From Manihot esculenta (taxonomy: Eukaryota; Streptophyta; Magnoliopsida; Malpighiales; Euphorbiaceae), in assembly GCF_001659605.2 (NCBI RefSeq), contig NC_035178.2:32319127-32383126 (forward strand): a stretch of 64,000 nucleotides of DNA, in the 5' to 3' direction. Under the pieces are notes generated by a model. It ran no database searches, was not told where the DNA came from, and saw only the letters and a program-made list of their open reading frames with translations. Every line of letters starts with the position of its first letter. The stretch's first letter is position 1. This document shows positions 58,595-64,000 of the stretch, one piece after another. Both the position numbers and the translations under genes were made by a program.

Positions 58595-60119
58595 TGACTT
58601 GCGGTTGTCGAAACCGGTCAAAAATAACATTTTCAGTTATCAACAATATTACTACTGCAGATAGTGGTGAAAGGATCGAATCCACAAGAAATTGAAAACT
58701 TACCTATCTTCCTTATCAAGACTAAGAGAATTAACTGAAAGCAAGAGATCTGAAAGCAAATTAAACTAAAAGCGGAATAAAAATAAAATGCAATAAAAGT
58801 AAAAAAGGGGGGTTTTGAGATTGATTCCATTAAACTAATACTGATAGCAATAAAAGAAAGCGAATAATAAAAATAAAGAGAAATCAATAATGAGAAAGAT
58901 CTAGTTGAAGAATTGGATCCACGTCAGTTGTTGGGATTGATCATTGACACTTAGTTTCCCTTGATAGATTCAATAGATTAGTTATGGAGATGGAAACGCT
59001 TCTCACCACCATGTCTCTCCTTAATCATAAACCAATTAGGGAACGTCCTCTAATTAATCACTAATCAACAAGTTGCCAAGGAAGTCCTTGGGCCTTAGGC
59101 ATCAAAACAACTGTCAATTGCATTAAGAAATAGAGAGATCTAATCCTAGCTACCCAAACGTATGGTGATAACGCTAGATCATGCAACTTCTTTAGTTTTT
59201 ATACCAAGTGTTCTTGTGTTTGAACAATCCAAGCAATTACGGACTCAAAATTATTCAAACTAACAATATATTACCTTGCAATCAAGAATCAACTGGCCAC
59301 ATTGATCATAATAACAAAGCAATAATGGAATCAAGCATGAAATTGCACAAATATTGAATAACCAAAAGATGAAAAATATATGATCAAGTCTCCCAATCCA
59401 TAAAACAACCAAAGTATCACCTAATCTTCGACTAGAATTAAAGGTTTCAGCCATTCATGGCTGAAACAAAACCAAAAATAAAGAAAGAGATGAAGAAGAG
59501 ATGTGGTCACTTGCAATCTCGTAGGTGTATCTAAGGGGGTGTAGAAAAAGCATGGGGAGGCTCCTTATGTGTCTTTTTATAGTTGAAAGTGTTGCCCTAG
59601 CTCCTTACTTGCTGCCCAAGTTGATCTCATGGTTGCCCATATGCTGCCCATGCTGCCCATGCCGCCCATTGCATTAAAGAGGTGGAGCCTCTCTTTTGAA
59701 ATTTGAATTTTGAATGTGCAAGGCATGGATGGCATGTATCTTGAGATTTGGCTTTTTTTAACAAGCTGATTTTTGAATTTCAAAATCTGAATGTGCATCT
59801 TGAAGATTTGGCTTCTTAAATAAGAAAAAGGATTCTTGAAGATCTTGAATTTCAAACTGCTCTGTTGACTGCACTTTCCTTATTTGCCACTTTCCTTATT
59901 TAGCACTTACCTTATTGAGCTGAATCTTGATTTTGAATTTTGAATTCTCTTACGGATTTGAAATTTGAATTTCAAATTGCTTTCCTTATTTGGCTCCTTT
60001 CAAGTTGCACTTGGCATGCTTGCTCTCATTTGCTCCATTTAAGGCAGTTTTAGGGACATTTTCACCAAAAATGAACATCAATAACATCATGATTAAATGG
60101 TCTAAATTATGCTCTATCA
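58595..60119 (-). repeat. 5' LTR of the minus-strand gypsy remnant
   Basis: The 1525-base repeat runs TGACTTGCGG to GCTCTATCA as written on plus. It is homologous along most of its length to the solo LTR at 17742-19642. The primer site and gag lie on its left, so the element reads leftward. No matching 3' LTR is seen to the left. Confidence 0.85.
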
Positions 60120-60145
60120 CGCCTCTCTAAGACTGCCGGTCACTT

Positions 60146-61137
60146 CCTCTTCATCTCTTTCTTTTATTTTGTGTTTTGTTTCAGCCATGAATGGCTGAAA
60201 GCTCTTTTTCTAGTTGAAGATTAGGTGAAACTTTAGTTGTTTTATGGATTGGGAGATCTGAACATACATTGTTTATCTTTTATTTTTCAATATTTATGCA
60301 ATTTCATGCTTAATTCCATTGTTGCTTTGTGGTTTATATCAATAGGGCCAATTGATTCTTGAAACCTCTTTTTCTAGTTGAAGATTAGGTGAAACTTTAG
60401 TTGTTTTATGGATTGGGAGATCTGAACATACATTGTTTATCTTTTATTTTTCAATATTTATGCAATTTCATGCTTAATTCCATTGTTGCTTTGTGGTTTA
60501 GATCAATAGGGCCAATTGATTGCAAGGTAATAATTTATTAGTTTGGATAATTTTAAGTTTGTAATTGCTTGGATTATTCAAACACAAGTAACTCTTGGTG
60601 TAAAAACTAAGGAAATTGCATGATCTAGCAAAATCACCATGCATTTGGGTAGCTAGAATTAGGTCTCTCTATTTCCTAATGCAATTGACAGTTGTTAGAT
60701 GCTAAAGGCCCAAGGACGTTCCTTGGCAACTTGCTGATTAGTGATTAGTTAGAGGACGTTCCTTAATTAATTTATGCTTAAGGAGGGATATGGTGGTGAG
60801 AAGCGTCTTCCATCTCCATAACTAATATATTGAATCAAACAAAGGAACCTAAGTGTCAATGATCAATCCCAACAACTGAAGTGGATCTAATTCTTCAATT
60901 AGAGCTTTTCTTATTATTGAATTTCTTTAATTTAATCATTTGCTTTACTTTACTGCTTTCAGTATTAGTTTAATTCAATCAATCTCAAAACCCCCATTTT
61001 TATTTTACTTTCAGTTTATTTACTTGGTCTTGATAAGGAAAATAGGTACGTATCAATTCCTTGTGGATTTAATCCTTTTGCCACTATCTACAGTTGTAAA
61101 ATTATTGATAACCAAAAATGTTAATTTTGACCGGTTT
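60146..61137 (+). repeat. Partial copy of the same LTR in inverted orientation
   Basis: This is the reverse complement of most of 58595-59500 and lacks the other LTR end. It stops at GACCGGTTT where element C begins. With 58595-60119 it forms a head-to-head arrangement with arms of roughly 0.9 kb and an unmatched centre of roughly 0.65 kb. It carries a tandem duplication at 60202-60521. Confidence 0.8.
60202..60521. repeat. 164-base tandem duplication inside the inverted LTR copy
   Basis: A block beginning CTCTTTTTCTAGTTGAAG is repeated at 60366 with nearly identical sequence. The first unit ends TTGATTCTTGAAAC and the second continues into the normal LTR sequence TTGATTGCAAGG. The homologous LTRs have a single copy. 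Confidence 0.9.
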
Positions 61138-63455
61138 TGTAACGACCCGGAAACCGGACCGCTACCGGCGCTAGGATCCAGATCGGCTTAAGGCCGCCGG
61201 GACCCGTAGCAAGCCTAACATACAACCTGTGAACCTGTTTAATCCCATACATGATCAACAACATACATAAAAAATTTGAACTTTTCTTTTCATTCATTCA
61301 TTCATTCGTTCGCCAAACTCAACCTGTGCATGCATTATGCATAAACATAATCATAAACATTAACCCCTCCTTGGAGTCTCATCAATGCTCCAATGGGGTG
61401 ACATAACATGTATTGAGTTTGGTTCATATAAGCATCATTACACATCTAAGATCATGTACTAAAAAGGGATTTACAGCATACTATGGTCAAGCACAACTCT
61501 AACATCCATAAACATCATTACATAACATTTCTACATCATACTTTTACATTACTTCATATCCATGTCCACATCTAGCTATTACATAACACATGACTCTACT
61601 CCTGCTGACCTCCTGGTCTACCCTGTACCTGCAAACCTGGGGGTTAAGGGAGAGGGGTGAGCTACTAGAGCCCAGTGAGCAGAATAATAAAACATTATAA
61701 TTAAACCACATGATAATATAGAATGCATCACATCACAACTAATCACATCAAAGATGAATTTGTCACCAATAGTCCTCAACACATTCCAATAGTGCCAGGG
61801 GCGTAGAATGGGCCTCGACCTGGTCTTTCTCTTATCATAACATACATAACATAACATTCCAATAATGCCAGGGGCGTAGAATGGGCCTCGACCTGGTCTT
61901 TCTCTTACTATAGTGCCAGGGGCGTAGAATGGGCCTCGACTTGGACTTCCATACCATACCATATTACATCAAGTCATACCATACGAGGACTAAAGGATCA
62001 TTCAACATTCATCCACATCATCAACATAATATGCAATGCAACATGTTCGTGAATTCTAATGCAAACATCCTATTATATCTCATGGCATTCATGATGCGTA
62101 AATCATGCTAAAACTGATTTATTTTTTTATTTTAAAACATAAGAAGTTATTCCACTCACCTCTGGTTGAAGCTCTAATGACTTTGAAGCAGCTATCTCAC
62201 TGCTGAGGTCCTCGGTTCTTCGGGTCCGAACCTACACAGGTGGACTCAAATGAGGGACCTAACATACATAAACATGACTCTGAAATACCCCCCAAAAAAC
62301 CCCCTAAAACACCTTAAAACAATCATGGAAATCATGCAAATGAGGGTTGAACATGGCACTGTCGGCGGCAGGTTCGGCGGTCGAAAGGCCCTCCAGAGCC
62401 AAAACTCATGCACCTTCGGCGGCACTTTCGACGGCCGAAGGTTTCCTCTAAAGACGAAACTCATGCATGTTCGGCGGCACCTTCGGCGGCCGAAACTCCC
62501 TTCCAGAGGCGAAAGTCCACTTTCGGGGGTAGGGTTCGGCAGCCGATACATGCTACCAAAGGCAGGTTCGGCGGCCGAAAGAGCCTTCGGCTGCCGAACA
62601 TGGTTTCTCCTAAAGGGCAGAAACTCGGTTCCAACATGCACAAACACCTCCCAACTCATACAATCATGCATTTTCCTATTCTACCACATGCATACTCAAG
62701 CATACAAGCTCCTAGGGGCTTCAAACTATCCTAAACCCCATTTACAACACATCAAACATGCATAACCAACATACATTGTTCATAAATGCACAGTAAACCC
62801 ATAAACTTCACATAAACCTACACATGCATTTCTACCCCATAAAACCTCATAAAACTTACTTAAAACATGTAAGGAACTATGGATCTACTCTTACCTCTTG
62901 TAGAACGAGAGGAGAGACGATCCAACTCGGAGATGGGAGAGATCCGCTCTTTAGTCTCCAAGTTTCCAAAACTTGCTCTTTTTGCTCAAATCTCTTCAAA
63001 TCAACATAAAGCTTGTTAAAACATGAAAGATCGGAGGAACAACATCAAAAACAAATCATAGGAGAGCATGAACTCACCGTGGCCGAAAATGGGGAGAAAA
63101 CTCACCCGTTTCGGCCATGGAGCTCTTATATAGGGCTGGCAGACCACCTTTCGGTAGCCGAACGTGCCCCCACATCTCATGCAAGTTCAGCGGCCGAACA
63201 TGAGGTTCGGTGGCCGAACCTTTGAGATTTTCGGAAGCCTAACTTGCCCCTCTAAACCATCCAATGTTCGGCGGCCGAACCTGGAAATGTCTCCTTGGTC
63301 TTTTTCATTTAAAACTCAATTTCCTTTTTGCTTAAAACCGTAAAATACATTAAAACATTTATGAAAACATGATTTTACCCTTCTAGAGATTTCCGACATC
63401 CGAGATTCCACCGGACGGTAGGAATTCCGATACCGGAGTCTAGCCGAGTATTACA
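61138..63455 (-). repeat. 3' LTR of element C
   Basis: 2318 bases, TGTAACGACCC to GTATTACA on plus, the reverse complement of the A/B/D LTR termini. TATATAAG lies at 63124-63131 (minus). Hairpin motifs of the TTCGGCGGCCGAA form sit on both sides of it (for example about 63268 and 62360-62600), with tandem CCAGGGGCGTAGAATGGGCC units at about 61793-61950. Confidence 0.93.
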
Positions 63456-63553
63456 TTCTTTCCCCCTTAAGAACATTCATCCCCGAATGTTCACCAAACA
63501 ACACATACATAGCATAAAACATAAACATTCATACAAAGCACATAAAACTCACC

Positions 63554-64000
63554 TTAGAAGAGATGAGGATATTGCCGGAGCATGGACTCCCGTGTCTCCC
63601 AAGTACACTCTTCGATATTATGGTGATTCCAAAGGACTTTCACCATCGGGATTTCCTTGTTTCTTAGCTTTCTGATCTGGGTGTCTAGGATCCGTACCGG
63701 CTGCTCAACATAGGTGAGATCCTCTTGGATCTCCACATCAGGCTCACTAAGAACCTTGTCCGGATCCGACACGAACTTTCTCAACATAGAAACATGGAAA
63801 ACCGGGTGGATTCTTTCCATTGAAGCAGGCAAGTCCAGCTTGTACGATACATTCCCAATCTTTTGCAAGACTTCAAAGGGTCCAATGTACCGTGGAGCTA
63901 GCTTACCTTTCTTCCCAAACCGAATCACCCCTTTCATTGGAGACACTTTGAGCAATACCAAATTCCCCTTCTGAAACTCCACTTGTCTTCTACGGACATC
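63554..64000 (-). CDS. Element C pol, C-terminal part (integrase tail and chromodomain), partial
   Basis: The frame is open from the right edge (64000) to TAA at 63554-63556, with no stop over about 148 codons. It encodes the integrase C-terminal region ([25 protein letters not shown]), the HPVFHVSMLRKF segment, and a chromodomain with [16 protein letters not shown] near the end. It is very close to the element A tail. Whether the rest of this copy is intact cannot be judged from this window. Confidence 0.92.
   Translation of the reverse strand, partial: DVRRRQVEFQKGNLVLLKVSPMKGVIRFGKKGKLAPRYIGPFEVLQKIGNVSYKLDLPASMERIHPVFHVSMLRKFVSDPDKVLSEPDVEIQEDLTYVEQPVRILDTQIRKLRNKEIPMVKVLWNHHNIEECTWETRESMLRQYPHLF

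Larger units (their letters stand above)
61138..64000 (-). mobile_element. Element C: Tekay-type chromovirus, 5' part outside window
   Basis: A minus-strand relative of elements A and B: 3' LTR (61138-63455), polypurine tract (CTTAAGGGGGAAAGAA on -, about 63456-63471) and the C-terminal end of pol. It is inserted in the inverted LTR copy at GGTTT (61133-61137), the predicted target duplication. Confidence 0.93.

Overview
This is nuclear DNA from a flowering plant, most likely a eudicot. It is AT-rich, its genes have GT-AG introns and carry plant family signatures, and Ty3/gypsy LTR retrotransposons dominate it. A Euphorbiaceae source (cassava or rubber-tree relatives) is only a weak guess. 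I see nothing bacterial, no CRISPR array, no rRNA and no tRNA gene. Two ordinary host genes can be modelled. One is a MYB-CC (PHR1-LIKE) transcription factor, seven coding exons on + (10136-12084). The other is a plant MBD4-like DNA glycosylase, three coding exons on - (41789-48664), whose large first exon holds a 12-fold repeat.

Layout. 1-6531 is the 3' part of a Tekay-type chromovirus (element A): one reading frame with a single nonsense codon, then its 3' LTR. 6850-7690 is a LINE scrap. 8900-12300 is the MYB-CC gene with its leader. 14364-30189 is a broken minus-strand coiled-coil gene (F) split by nested insertions: a Tekay-family solo LTR (D, duplication AAGGC) sits in F; a full Tekay element (B, 16559-28238) sits in D; a solo LTR of another gypsy lineage (duplication GGAAC) sits in the 5' LTR of B. 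30593-36778 is a complete chromovirus on - (element E) with near-identical 645-base LTRs, the duplication ACATG and an uninterrupted 1614-residue polyprotein. 37644-41700 is intergenic with two MITEs. 41789-50850 is the MBD4-like gene, with a MITE in its long intron. 51960-55440 is a decayed LINE. 57690-60119 is a minus-strand gypsy remnant (RT, gag, primer site, LTR), followed by a partial inverted copy of the same LTR. That copy is cut at 61138 by a minus-strand Tekay element (C), which runs off the right edge.

How it fits together. The region records successive transposition. Element E looks youngest, B is older, and D and the other solo LTR have lost their internal parts by LTR-LTR recombination. 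The Tekay LTRs (A, D, B and C) share a recurring GC-rich hairpin motif with a GCCGCC core just upstream of their TATA boxes. I found no unknown defence or metabolic system. The features most worth checking are the intact element E, the repeat array in the glycosylase, the LTR promoter motif and the mixed-lineage remnant at 57.7-60.1 kb.
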